DNA of 42,988 nt from Magnetococcales bacterium HCHbin5 (GTDB lineage: Bacteria; Pseudomonadota; Magnetococcia; Magnetococcales; Magnetaquicoccaceae): positions 1 through 42,988 of the forward strand of contig PEAG01000023.1 of NCBI GenBank assembly GCA_002753505.1. Direction: 5' to 3'. The notes under the pieces were generated by a model. It was not told the DNA's origin, did no database searches, and saw only the letters and a program-made list of their open reading frames with translations. Made by a program: the position numbers and the translations under genes. How positions within the stretch are numbered: the first letter of the stretch is position 1; each line of letters begins with the position of its first letter. Below, piece after piece: positions 27,673 through 36,082 of this stretch.

Positions 27673-28979
27673 GGCACACCTGCCCCGGAGGCCGCCGGTG
27701 TTTGACCGGAGGCGGTTCCACTGTCGGACTCTGCCCCCTCCATCCGGTCCAGGCTCCCTTTCAGACTGGCCTGGGAATCGATCAGGAATTGGGCGGAGGT
27801 GACCACCTTCTCCCCTTCATCCAGCCCCCCCAACACCTCCAGCAGGCCGCCGCTCTCCAAACCGATTCGAACGGCGCGGGATTTGAAGCGACCCTCACCC
27901 AGTGCCAATACCACCCGCTCGCCGCGGCCACTCCGAATCACCGCCTCGCGGGGAAGCGTTAAAATGTTGTTCCTGGGTGGGGCATAAATGACAACCTTGG
28001 CATACATGTTGGGCTTGATCCGTTTGTCCGGGGTGTCAAACTGCAACCTGACCTGCAGGGTGCGGGTTTTGGGGTCCAGGGTGGGATAGATAAAATCCAC
28101 CTTGCCTTTCCATACCTCGCCAGGCAGCGAGGGAATGCGGGCCTCGGCCCGACTGCCCAACACGACCCAATCCGCCTGCCGCTCGGAGACAGCTGTCTGC
28201 AACCAGACACTCTGCAGGTTGGCCAGCGTCATGATGTCCATCTCCGGTTTTACCCGCATCCCCTCCCGAATGGAGAGACGAGAGACGATGCCCTGTTGAG
28301 GAGCATAGATGGAGACCAATGGCTGTACCTCTTTGGTTTTCATCAGCTGCCTGACCTGTTGTTCGCTGACACCCAGCGCAGTCAACCGCTGCTCGGACGC
28401 GCTGACAATCCGTCTGTTGCCGGACTCGGCAGCCTGCAGCAACTCCTCCTGGGCATTGACCAGGGCGGGGGAATAGTATTGAAACAGCAACTGACCCTTT
28501 TCCACCGGCTCCCCTTCCGACTTCACCAGCAACCGATCCACCCAACCGTCGGTGCGCAGATGGATATGGCTGATTTTGGTTTCGTCAAAAGAGACATAGC
28601 CCACCGTGTCCAGCCGGCGTTCCAGATTTTGCCGCTGTACCAGGGCGGTGCGCACCCCCAGGTTATTGACGACGGCGGCGGAAATTTGGATCGATCTATC
28701 ATCCGTATGGGCACCCTCTTCGGCATAAACAGGAATCAGATCCATCCCCATGGGGGATTTGCCGGGCTTGTCCCGCTTGTATTTGGGATCCATGGGGGCC
28801 ACCCAATAGAGAATTTTTTTCTCTGCCGGTTTGGTCGCCGCCTGGGTTGTTTCCGGGCCGTTGTCGTCCGTTGTGCCCACGGCAAATTTTGCAGGCAAGC
28901 CATAGCGTTGCAGATCCAGCATGCTGCCCAACAGGATGCCGATTGCCAGCATCAACAGACCACTCAGCACCTTTTTCAT
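27669..28979 (-). CDS. cusB: Periplasmic adaptor CusB of the copper/silver exporter
   Basis: The 436-residue membrane-fusion protein links CusA to the outer-membrane channel. An N-terminal anchor (about 4-22) is followed by a heavy-metal-binding domain at about 58-85 with the signature YWVAPMDP...KSPMGMDLIPVY, which is typical of CusB and may hand over the metal. The barrel-sandwich and alpha-hairpin regions follow (GWVDRLLVKSEGEPVEKGQLLFQYYSPAL). No separate CusF chaperone gene lies in the window. Four-base overlaps on both sides show tight translational coupling. Confidence 0.93.
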   Translation of the reverse strand: MKKVLSGLLMLAIGILLGSMLDLQRYGLPAKFAVGTTDDNGPETTQAATKPAEKKILYWVAPMDPKYKRDKPGKSPMGMDLIPVYAEEGAHTDDRSIQISAAVVNNLGVRTALVQRQNLERRLDTVGYVSFDETKISHIHLRTDGWVDRLLVKSEGEPVEKGQLLFQYYSPALVNAQEELLQAAESGNRRIVSASEQRLTALGVSEQQVRQLMKTKEVQPLVSIYAPQQGIVSRLSIREGMRVKPEMDIMTLANLQSVWLQTAVSERQADWVVLGSRAEARIPSLPGEVWKGKVDFIYPTLDPKTRTLQVRLQFDTPDKRIKPNMYAKVVIYAPPRNNILTLPREAVIRSGRGERVVLALGEGRFKSRAVRIGLESGGLLEVLGGLDEGEKVVTSAQFLIDSQASLKGSLDRMEGAESDSGTASGQTPAASGAGVP

Positions 28980-30235
28980 CCCTGTTCTCCCACAATAAAC
29001 AGCAGCCTGGCCTGGGTGACCAGACGTTTATAGCGTATCTCCAATTGGTCCAGGCGGATGGCAAGCTCTGCCAAGTGGGCCCGCATCACGCTGGTCAAGT
29101 CGGCTACGCCACTCTGGTAGCTGACCATGGCCGTCTCCGTATACTGCTTGGCCTCGGGCAGCAGTTGTTTTGCAAAAACCTGCAGCCGTTCCTCCAAACG
29201 GAGATACTCGGCGTGGTGCAGTTCCAGATCGCTGGCCAGGGTGCGCAAGCGATCATCCCGCCCCCATTCAGCCGCCTGCACCTGAATACGGCGGGCATCA
29301 TGGAGGCGATCCTGCCGATTTTCGGTGAACAGGGGCATATCCATGGAGACCATCAGCGAAACAAAATCGCTCCTGGGGGTTTTGTTGGGATTATCCCCTT
29401 GCCGGTATCCATAACTGGCATCGATCATCCAGCCCGGCTTGTATTGCTCTTTGGCCTTCAGCAAATCCAGTCCCTGGGTCTGAATCTGCTGATCGGCCAT
29501 TTGCATGACGGGATGTTTGGCCAGGCGACTGTCCATCTCCGCACGTGGCGGCAAAACTGGCAAATCCACAAAGCTGCTGGCGAGCTTCCCGAAGGCCGCC
29601 TCCCTGGGAATCCACTTGGAGAGGCGGGCACGGGCGGCATCTTCCTGGTTCTTGACTTTCAGCAATCGATCCGCCGTTCGGGAGTGGGCCAGGGATGCCT
29701 CCATGAAATCCTGTCGGCTGGCCTTGCCGGAGGAGTAACGAAACTCCACAATTTCCATCAACTGTTTGAGAAATTTTTGGCTTGCCTGGATGCTTTGGTA
29801 GGCCAGCTGCTGGTAGACGACATCCTGGTAGGCGATGCGGACCTCCTGGACAATTTTCCGGTTTTCCAACTCGGCAGCCAGCCGTTTTTGCTGTGCCATG
29901 GAATCGGTCTGTTGCCGCTCCAGCTTCAAGGTGTCGCCACGGGGAAATCCCTGCTGGATACCGATTTTTTCCTGGGTCATCGCCTCCTGTTCCATGTCGA
30001 AGGTATCCAGTGGCACCGAGACGACCCCCAGGGTCAACTTGGGATCTTTCAGGGAGCCATCGGCAATGGCCTTTTGGGAGAGGGCACTGGATTCTGCCAG
30101 CAGTTGCGCCACGGCGGGATCTTTTTCCAGGGCAAGCCGTTCCGCCTCTTTCAGGGTCAGGGCGGCAAAGGCGGAGTGCTCCCCGCCCACGAGGGCCAGA
30201 ACCAGCAGGGTGATGGTCAGTGTGATCTGTCGCAT
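28976..30235 (-). CDS. TolC/CusC-type outer-membrane efflux channel
   Basis: This 419-residue protein is the outer-membrane factor of the exporter. It begins with a signal peptide (RQITLTITLLVLALVGGEHSAFA), and two outer-membrane efflux repeats follow, starting LTLKEAERLALEKDPAV and DSRLAKHPVMQMADQQI. No lipobox cysteine follows the signal peptide, unlike E. coli CusC, so it resembles the TolC-like partners in other cus and czc operons. The start at ATG 30235 is chosen because AGGGAG lies just upstream; the long upstream extension of the frame runs through the divergent promoter region and is not real. It is the first gene of the leftward operon. Confidence 0.9.
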   Translation of the reverse strand: MRQITLTITLLVLALVGGEHSAFAALTLKEAERLALEKDPAVAQLLAESSALSQKAIADGSLKDPKLTLGVVSVPLDTFDMEQEAMTQEKIGIQQGFPRGDTLKLERQQTDSMAQQKRLAAELENRKIVQEVRIAYQDVVYQQLAYQSIQASQKFLKQLMEIVEFRYSSGKASRQDFMEASLAHSRTADRLLKVKNQEDAARARLSKWIPREAAFGKLASSFVDLPVLPPRAEMDSRLAKHPVMQMADQQIQTQGLDLLKAKEQYKPGWMIDASYGYRQGDNPNKTPRSDFVSLMVSMDMPLFTENRQDRLHDARRIQVQAAEWGRDDRLRTLASDLELHHAEYLRLEERLQVFAKQLLPEAKQYTETAMVSYQSGVADLTSVMRAHLAELAIRLDQLEIRYKRLVTQARLLFIVGEQG

Positions 30236-30353
30236 GAAGGGCTCCCTCTGTGTGGATTTAAAACGACCGTTCCCCTTGACCGCTATACGACACAAGGGGT
30301 TCCGGTGTACCAGCTCATGCCTCCATTCTGACCATCGCCGATGGCAAATGAAT

Positions 30354-30403
30354 GTCAAAAATGTCACGAAAGTGTGACACCGCTTGCCCGATCCCATTAT
30401 GCT
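30354..30403 (+). promoter_or_regulatory. Palindromic operator and promoter candidate between the cus operon and its regulator
   Basis: TGTCAC (30362-30367) and GTGACA (30374-30379) form a perfect inverted repeat with a six-base spacer. A further TGTCA at 30354-30358 makes a direct repeat with an eight-base step, an arrangement often bound by OmpR/PhoB-type dimers. The right half-site GTGACA can act as a -35 (five of six), with TATGCT (30398-30403) as a -10 after 18 bp for the regulator gene. The left TTGACA on the other strand could serve the cus operon, but I find no matching -10. Autoregulation is inferred. Confidence 0.5.
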
Positions 30404-30420
30404 GTGGGATGATTTGCCGC

Positions 30421-31146
30421 ATGACAAACGAACCCCATATTCTGGTAGTGGAGGACAACCGCAACATTCGCGAGTTGGTGATTCGCTATTTGCAGGAACA
30501 TGGCCTGATGGCCACCCCCGCCATGAACGGACGCGAGATGCGGGCGGCACTGGAGCAGTTTGCCATCGATCTGATTGTGCTGGACCGCATGTTGCCGGGG
30601 GTGGATGGATTGACCCTCTGCAAGGAGATTCGCAGCCGTTCGACCATTCCCATCATCATGCTTACCGCCATGGCGGCCCATACCGACCGGGTGGTGGGGC
30701 TGGAGATGGGGGCGGACGACTATCTGACCAAACCGTTTGATCCGGGAGAGTTGCTGGCCCGTATTCGCGCCGTGTTGCGCCGCTCCCAGGGGGGCGCACA
30801 GAGCCCGCCTGAACGATTTGGCCATGAGGCTGTCATCCGTTTCGGCGATTGGGCTCTGCACATGGCCCGGCGTGCCCTGGTGGACCGCCAGGGCCTGATC
30901 GAACCCTTGAGCAACGGCGAATTTGATCTGTTGCTGGCCTTTCTTTACCACCCCCAGAAGGTACTCAGCCGGGACCAGTTGCTGGACCTGGCCCGTGGAC
31001 GCACAGCAGACAATTTTGACCGCAGTATGGATACCCAGGTGATGCGGTTGCGGCGTAAAATTGAGGCGGATCCCAAAGATCCCCAGATCATTAAAACGGT
31101 CTGGGGCGGCGGCTACATGTTTACCCCGGAGGTTCACCTGCAATGA
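30421..31146 (+). CDS. OmpR-family response regulator of the cus locus
   Basis: The 241-residue regulator has a receiver domain (HILVVEDN acid pocket, phosphoacceptor D55 in VLDRMLPG, the T of MLTAMA and K of YLTKPFDPGEL) and a C-terminal winged helix with DRSMDTQVMRLRRKIE and the IIKTVWGGGYMF end. The DNA-binding part is closer in appearance to OmpR and RstA than to E. coli CusR. The true start is ATG 30421; the frame is open to 30352, but that part covers the operator. The stop overlaps the sensor kinase start. Divergent placement from the efflux operon suggests that it controls it in response to copper or silver. Confidence 0.88.
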   Translation: MTNEPHILVVEDNRNIRELVIRYLQEHGLMATPAMNGREMRAALEQFAIDLIVLDRMLPGVDGLTLCKEIRSRSTIPIIMLTAMAAHTDRVVGLEMGADDYLTKPFDPGELLARIRAVLRRSQGGAQSPPERFGHEAVIRFGDWALHMARRALVDRQGLIEPLSNGEFDLLLAFLYHPQKVLSRDQLLDLARGRTADNFDRSMDTQVMRLRRKIEADPKDPQIIKTVWGGGYMFTPEVHLQ

Positions 31147-32558
31147 TCCCCTCTGCGTTCAACAGCCTGGCAGGTCGAACCCTGCTGATCCTGTTTTTTG
31201 GGCTCACCTTTTCCCATATTGTCAGCATTCTGGTGTTTACCAGTGAAAAGATGGAAATTTCGGTCCTGAGCAGCGAACAACAACTGTTGGAACGGATGGC
31301 GATTCTGACCCATGTACTGTGCGACACCCCCGAGTCGCTGCATGGACGCATCGTCACCGCGATCGGTCGCAACGGGGTACCCATCGATCTGCTGTTGCAT
31401 GCTGATACCCGCAATCCATCACCCGGCGACAACAATGACGCCCTGCGCAGTCGGTTGGAACAGGCCATTGGCCGCTCCGATGTGCGCGTAATCAGCCTGC
31501 AGATCCAGGCACCCGATTGGAACCATTCCTATGGGCAATGGCATCGTCTGTTGTTCGAGATCGAGACCGCCATCATCCGCCTGATGCACACCGAGGTACT
31601 CGATCAGGAGTGGCATGCACTGATACAACTGCCCAACCAGCAGACTGTCCTGTTGGTCAGCCGACCGGCGGGCCAACATGTTCCCCTGTTTCGCCACGCC
31701 ACCCTCTCCGTGCTGATCATGTCGGGGGCTATTTTGCTGTTTGTTGTGCTGATGGTGCGGCAGATGACCCGTGCCTGGCAGAGCATTGTGCAGGCTGCGG
31801 AGCTGTTCGGGCAGGATCTCTATGCCGCCCCGCTGCCGGAAGCGGGAGCCACGGAGATTCGCCATGCTGCCCAGATTTTTAATCGGATGAATCGGCAGAT
31901 CAGGGGCTTTGTGGAAAATCAGCTACAGGTGATTGCAGCCATCTCCCACGATCTCCGTACCCCGATCACCCAACTGCGTCTGCTGGCCGAGTTTACGAAG
32001 ACCCCGGAGGATCGTGGGCGCATGCTCTCCGTTCTGGATGAGATGGAAAAAATGTTTGTCGCCACCCTCTCTTTTACGCGGGACGCGCTCGCCAACGAAC
32101 CGAAGGAGCGGTTAAATTTGAGCAGCCTGCTGGCCGCCATCTGCAATGATCTGGCAGAGACCGGCGCGATGGTTCAGTGCGATGAGATGGAAAAACAGCC
32201 CTATTTTTGTCGGCCGGTGGCGATCAAGCGGGCTCTGATCAACCTGATTGAAAATGCTGTCCAGTATGGGGGGCGCGCCGAGGTGCGTCTGACAAGCCAC
32301 CCCGATCGGTTACAGGTAGAGATTTTTGATCCGGGGGCGGGCATTCCGGTTACGGAATGGGAAAATGTGATGCGGCCTTTTCATCGCCTGGACGCCTCCC
32401 GCAACCGTCATACGGGGGGGGTCGGCATGGGCCTGGCCATCGCCAGTACGGTGATCCATGACCACGGCGGCACCCTGCAATTTGCCCACCAGCCCACAGG
32501 GGGCTTTGTCGTGCGGGTGATACTGCCACGTCAGGGTGATAAAGCGGTGACGGTTTGA
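31143..32558 (+). CDS. EnvZ-like sensor histidine kinase of the cus locus
   Basis: The 471-residue membrane kinase has helices at about 10-33 and 183-205 enclosing a periplasmic sensor of about 150 residues, then HAMP, the phosphorylated H269 (AAISHDLRTPITQL), the N box (LINLIENAVQYGG), DPGAGIP and the glycine lid HTGGVGMGLAIA. It overlaps the response regulator by four bases. The sensor part has no obvious His/Met metal cluster, so copper or silver sensing is inferred from context; an envelope signal is also possible. Confidence 0.88.
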   Translation: MIPSAFNSLAGRTLLILFFGLTFSHIVSILVFTSEKMEISVLSSEQQLLERMAILTHVLCDTPESLHGRIVTAIGRNGVPIDLLLHADTRNPSPGDNNDALRSRLEQAIGRSDVRVISLQIQAPDWNHSYGQWHRLLFEIETAIIRLMHTEVLDQEWHALIQLPNQQTVLLVSRPAGQHVPLFRHATLSVLIMSGAILLFVVLMVRQMTRAWQSIVQAAELFGQDLYAAPLPEAGATEIRHAAQIFNRMNRQIRGFVENQLQVIAAISHDLRTPITQLRLLAEFTKTPEDRGRMLSVLDEMEKMFVATLSFTRDALANEPKERLNLSSLLAAICNDLAETGAMVQCDEMEKQPYFCRPVAIKRALINLIENAVQYGGRAEVRLTSHPDRLQVEIFDPGAGIPVTEWENVMRPFHRLDASRNRHTGGVGMGLAIASTVIHDHGGTLQFAHQPTGGFVVRVILPRQGDKAVTV

Positions 32559-32574
32559 CGGCAGTTTTGCCAGC

Positions 32575-33246
32575 TCAGGCCCATTTTTTTTCTCTTTTCA
32601 ACAGCTGCCTGGCCAGCAGGGGCAGCAGTGCAAGCGCGATCAGGAGTGAAAACAGTTCGACGGAAAGCACATCCGAGGGTTGCCGGATCTGGGCGAGTTG
32701 CGTCCCTGCCCGCACATAGATCAGGGTGGCGGCCAGGGTACCGAGCTGGGTGACCCAATAGAAGGTGGCGGCCGGAATGGTGGTCAGTCCCATCAACAGG
32801 TTGACCAGGGAGGAGGGGATGATCGGCAGCAGCCGCAGGGTCAGCAGGTAGGAGACCCCTTCGCTGGCCAGTCCCTGGTTGACCAGGGCCAGACGCTGGG
32901 AAAAACGGTTCTGGATGGGCTCTCGCAGCAGATGACGCGCCAATAAAAAGGCCAGGGTGGCCCCCATGCTGAAGGCAAAGGAGATCAACAGTGTGCCCAG
33001 GCCCAGCCCGAACAGGGCACCTGCCGCCAACATCAACAGGGTGTTGCCGGGCAGCGACAGGGCGGTGATGGCGACGCAGAGGCAAAAAAAGAGCGTTCCC
33101 ACCTGCCAGGGAGAGTCCAGCTGGAGGTCAAGCAGCTGCAGATGGGTGGCCTTCAGGCTGTTCAAGGTCAAAAAACGGCCCAGATCCCAGTAAAAAAAAA
33201 GCCCAATGGCCACCGCCAGCCCCAGGATAAGCAGTCGTTTGGTCAT
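32575..33246 (-). CDS. TVP38/TMEM64 (DedA-like, SNARE-associated) membrane protein
   Basis: The 223-residue polytopic membrane protein has the family core: LSLPGNTLLMLAAGALFG, then GATLAFLLARHLLR and the LRLLPIIPSSLVNLLMGLT loop. The fold is shared with DedA-type lipid scramblases and transporters. I start at ATG 33246, four bases after the arsS stop; the longer frame runs back through arsS. It is the last gene of the leftward eight-gene run. TVP38 proteins frequently follow ArsS genes, so a role in moving an arsenic or lipid product is possible but unproven. Confidence 0.85.
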   Translation of the reverse strand: MTKRLLILGLAVAIGLFFYWDLGRFLTLNSLKATHLQLLDLQLDSPWQVGTLFFCLCVAITALSLPGNTLLMLAAGALFGLGLGTLLISFAFSMGATLAFLLARHLLREPIQNRFSQRLALVNQGLASEGVSYLLTLRLLPIIPSSLVNLLMGLTTIPAATFYWVTQLGTLAATLIYVRAGTQLAQIRQPSDVLSVELFSLLIALALLPLLARQLLKREKKWA

Positions 33247-33250
33247 CGCT

Positions 33251-34225
33251 TCAGGCAGCCAGTGCCCCGCCGCAGGAGGAGCCACAGCCTGCCGTGCAGA
33301 CCAGGCAGTGGTTGCCGGTGACGATCGGCCGTTCTGCCAGCCGTGCCGGATCGGCCTGGCTGACCGTTTCGGTCTGTTCCACGGCGATGGGCATCGCCAG
33401 TGCCAGGTTAAAGTCGCAATCGTAGAGTCTGCCATCCCAATCTACGCTGATCTGGCTGCGACACATCAGGTGGTCCAGGGTGGCCGGATTGAAGGCCTGC
33501 TGCAAGCGGGTTAAATAGTCAGCCTCCTGCCGGGTCCGCCGCAGTTCCGCCCGAAAACGGCCGATGGGCATGTTGGCAATGGTCAACAGGCGGCTGAACA
33601 CGATACCGAACGACTCCTGCAAGGCCCGCCGGTAGGCAGCCTCCAATGCCAGCTGTTGCGGTGGCAGTTGCGCCGTGCTGGGATTGTAAACCAGATTGAG
33701 GGGCAGCTCCGGCTCCACCCCATATCCCAAACGGTTCAGTTGTTGCAGAACGGTGATGGCCTGCTGGTAGACACCGGCCCCCCGTTGAGCCGTTACCGTT
33801 GGCTCCAGATAACAGGGCATGGAGGCTACCAACGCCACCTGATGATCCCGTAAAAATTCGGCCAGACCTGCCAGTCCCGGTTCCAGCAACACAACCAGGT
33901 TGGTGCGCAGTTGAACGCGGACCGCGCTCTGTCGCAAGGCGATGATCAACCGGCGCAAAGCGGGATTCAGTTCTGGGGCCCCGCCGGTCAAATCCACCAT
34001 GCGGCAACCCGAGCGATGGACCAACGCCATCACCTGTTCCATCGTTGACCAGGACATCATCTCCTGGCGACGCGGCGAAGCCCCCAGGTGGCAATGGCGG
34101 CACTCCAGATTGCAATACAGGCCCAAATTCAGTTGAATCACCTCCAGGGTATGGCTGCGCAATCCGGCCGGACCCAGATAGGGTTGGATGGCCTGTTGAA
34201 AGAGGGGTTGTTCCATGGGATTCAT
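33251..34225 (-). CDS. arsS: Arsenosugar biosynthesis radical SAM protein ArsS
   Basis: ArsS joins dimethylarsenite to a 5'-deoxyadenosyl group on the way to arsenosugars. The 324-residue protein shows the cluster motif C38-x3-C42-x2-C45 (YCNLECRHCHLGASP) and the C-terminal DUF3641 part with LVYNPS, LLTIANMPIGRF, the MCR...WDGRLYDCDFN segment and the end CTAGCGSSCGG. The arsenite methyltransferase ArsM that supplies its substrate is not in the window. I use ATG 34225, which has GGAG upstream at a somewhat long distance; TTG 34261, overlapping the maf stop, is an alternative. Confidence 0.87.
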   Translation of the reverse strand: MNPMEQPLFQQAIQPYLGPAGLRSHTLEVIQLNLGLYCNLECRHCHLGASPRRQEMMSWSTMEQVMALVHRSGCRMVDLTGGAPELNPALRRLIIALRQSAVRVQLRTNLVVLLEPGLAGLAEFLRDHQVALVASMPCYLEPTVTAQRGAGVYQQAITVLQQLNRLGYGVEPELPLNLVYNPSTAQLPPQQLALEAAYRRALQESFGIVFSRLLTIANMPIGRFRAELRRTRQEADYLTRLQQAFNPATLDHLMCRSQISVDWDGRLYDCDFNLALAMPIAVEQTETVSQADPARLAERPIVTGNHCLVCTAGCGSSCGGALAA

Positions 34226-34257
34226 GCGGCTGAATAGCTCCTGCGACGGGAGTCGGT

Positions 34258-34857
34258 TCAAAGGATTGCAAAATTTTCTTGTTGCAACAATCGCCGCAAG
34301 GCGATCAAGGGCAGGCCGATCAGGGCGGTGGGGTCTTCTCCGGTGATCTGTTCAAACAGGATGATGCCCAGCCCTTCCGACTTGAAACAGCCGACACAAT
34401 CATAGGGTTGCTCCCGCCGCAGATAGGAGTCGATCAGGTCAGTATCCAGGGTGCGGAACAGAACCTGCGACGGGACAACCAGGGTACGGGCGCGTTCCTC
34501 TCCGCTGTGGTAGAGGCAAATACCGGCGTAAAAATGAAGGGTTCGACCAGAAAAGCGTTGCAACTGCGCCACGGCCACCGTATGGGTACCGGGTTTGTGT
34601 ATGATCTCCTCCTGGCCGTTTGTCTCATCCCGCAGTACCGCCACCTGATCGGCACCGATGATCAAAGCCTGAGGGTGGGAGACGGCCACCGCCCGGGCCT
34701 TGGCCTCTGCCAGCCGACCGGCCATCTGCTGCGCTGTTTCGCCTGCCTGTTGGGTCTCCTCCACCTGGGGAGAGGCTGTCTGATAGGCGAGCCCCAACCG
34801 GTCCAGCAACTGGCGGCGGTAGGGGGAGGTGGAGGCCAGTACGATGGGCGGTCTCAT
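34258..34857 (-). CDS. Maf-family nucleoside triphosphate pyrophosphatase (YceF type)
   Basis: The 199-residue Maf protein hydrolyses non-canonical or modified nucleotides to monophosphates. Hallmarks are LASTSPYRRQLLDRLG, IIGADQVAV, the KPGT region and the C-terminal EGLGIILFEQITGEDPTALIGLPLIALRRLL, which is the YceF (m7GTP-cleaving) pattern rather than that of the dTTP/UTP-cleaving subgroup. It overlaps the gene upstream by four bases. Confidence 0.9.
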   Translation of the reverse strand: MRPPIVLASTSPYRRQLLDRLGLAYQTASPQVEETQQAGETAQQMAGRLAEAKARAVAVSHPQALIIGADQVAVLRDETNGQEEIIHKPGTHTVAVAQLQRFSGRTLHFYAGICLYHSGEERARTLVVPSQVLFRTLDTDLIDSYLRREQPYDCVGCFKSEGLGIILFEQITGEDPTALIGLPLIALRRLLQQENFAIL

Positions 34858-35489
34858 GGTGCAAACTGGTAGTGGACAATCTCAGCCGCCACATTGTTCA
34901 GCCAACCGGCGGGTGGTTGAGAGGCATCGATAAAAAATTCCCGTATCTCCCCAGGACCCAGCGGTTTGACCTTATCGCCGTACAGGCTCCCCGCCACCAC
35001 CAACGGATTGACAGCCCGGCGTCCCAACACCTGGTTTTTGCTGTCCAGGAACAGCAGATCCAGGCGGGCATCGTCCACAGCCCGGCTACCGAAATGGTGG
35101 ATCTCCACCCGGATGCGGGGCATGTCGACCACGCTCTTGTCCAACTCCACGTGACTGACGGTGATGAGCCGATCATCAAACAATTTTTTGTTGCTGCGTT
35201 CAATTCGGGTTCCTGCCCGGATTTTTGCCTGGGCAGCGGCTGAGGTTTCGGTCAACTGAATCTCCGCGTCGCCCCAGTCCTTGTGGGGGTTGAACGAAAT
35301 CGGGGGCAGATCGGGAATCTTGCTGGAGAGCCAGACCCCCTTGACGACAACCCCTCCCGGATTTTGCGTTTCACCGTTGGACGAACCAAAAAACAGCAGA
35401 TAGATCAGCAACAGGAGCAGAACCGCCACCAGGGCGGCTGCTCCAATCATGACCTTGCGGTTGCTTTTCAGGGCAGCTATATCAATCAT
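34854..35489 (-). CDS. Membrane-anchored protein of unknown function
   Basis: The 211-residue product has one N-terminal membrane helix (about 14-35) after a short basic cytoplasmic tail, and the rest should be periplasmic. The body is rich in beta-strand patterns (VVKGVWLSSKIPDLPPISF, RIRVEIHHFGSRAVDDARLDLLFLDSKNQVLGRRAVNPLV, LGPGEIREFFID), which resembles an Ig-like or LEA-type adhesive fold. I cannot name a family. The start at ATG 35489 lies inside the end of dcd (eight-base overlap), and it overlaps maf by four bases, so it is firmly part of the operon. Confidence 0.75.
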   Translation of the reverse strand: MIDIAALKSNRKVMIGAAALVAVLLLLLIYLLFFGSSNGETQNPGGVVVKGVWLSSKIPDLPPISFNPHKDWGDAEIQLTETSAAAQAKIRAGTRIERSNKKLFDDRLITVSHVELDKSVVDMPRIRVEIHHFGSRAVDDARLDLLFLDSKNQVLGRRAVNPLVVAGSLYGDKVKPLGPGEIREFFIDASQPPAGWLNNVAAEIVHYQFAP

Positions 35490-36081
35490 CCGCTCTCTCC
35501 GAATGGGCATCTCGCACAATGCGACTGGCCAGGGGTCCGCTTTGGCCGTGATATTTGGCACCGCGTTTCTCTCCGTAGGGCTTGCTGGTGGGGCTGGAAA
35601 GCAGCTCGAAAGAGATGGCCCCGATGCGCATACCGGGTTTGAGAGCCAGCGGCAGACGTCCCGCATTAAAAAATTCAAACGTGATATTGCCGTTCCAACC
35701 CGGATCGACCGAGTGGGCGGTAATGTGAACCATCAGGCCGACTCTGGCCAGACTGCTCCGACCATCCAGCCAACCCACGATATGGTTGGCCAGTTTGATC
35801 CGTTCCATGGTCATCCCCAGGGCAAACTCACCCGGATGGAGAAAAAAATGGTCATCCGGGTCAATGGTCACGGTTTTCATCAAATTTTCGGAGACGGAGT
35901 AGCTGCCTGTACTGGCGGCAAGATCCAAAAACGGGGTTTGGCACGGTTGGAATGTCTGAAAAACATGGCCCAACCGCACATCGACGGAAAAGGAGCCAAA
36001 GGCCTCCTCAGCCGGTGCCGGTTCAATTTCAATCTCTCCGTTGGCAATTTTTTTCAGTACGTCCTGATCCGATAACCTCAT
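35482..36081 (-). CDS. dcd: dCTP deaminase
   Basis: Dcd converts dCTP to dUTP, the first step toward dUMP for thymidylate synthesis. The 199-residue protein shows GRSSLARVGL, HITAHSVDPGWNG and NITFEFFN, which hold the catalytic glutamate and nucleotide contacts, and a C-terminal GAKYHGQ. Whether it also has dUTPase activity, as in the bifunctional archaeal forms, cannot be judged by eye. The start at ATG 36081 follows a purine-rich GGGGGGTGAG. It sits in the same operon as a thymidylate-synthase-like protein. Confidence 0.92.
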   Translation of the reverse strand: MRLSDQDVLKKIANGEIEIEPAPAEEAFGSFSVDVRLGHVFQTFQPCQTPFLDLAASTGSYSVSENLMKTVTIDPDDHFFLHPGEFALGMTMERIKLANHIVGWLDGRSSLARVGLMVHITAHSVDPGWNGNITFEFFNAGRLPLALKPGMRIGAISFELLSSPTSKPYGEKRGAKYHGQSGPLASRIVRDAHSERADD

Positions 36082-36082
36082 C

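Noticed and set aside
30236-30550. Longer N-terminus of the CusC-like channel
   Set aside because: The extension would run through the divergent operator and into the regulator gene, while the ATG at 30235 has a ribosome site and a signal peptide right after it.
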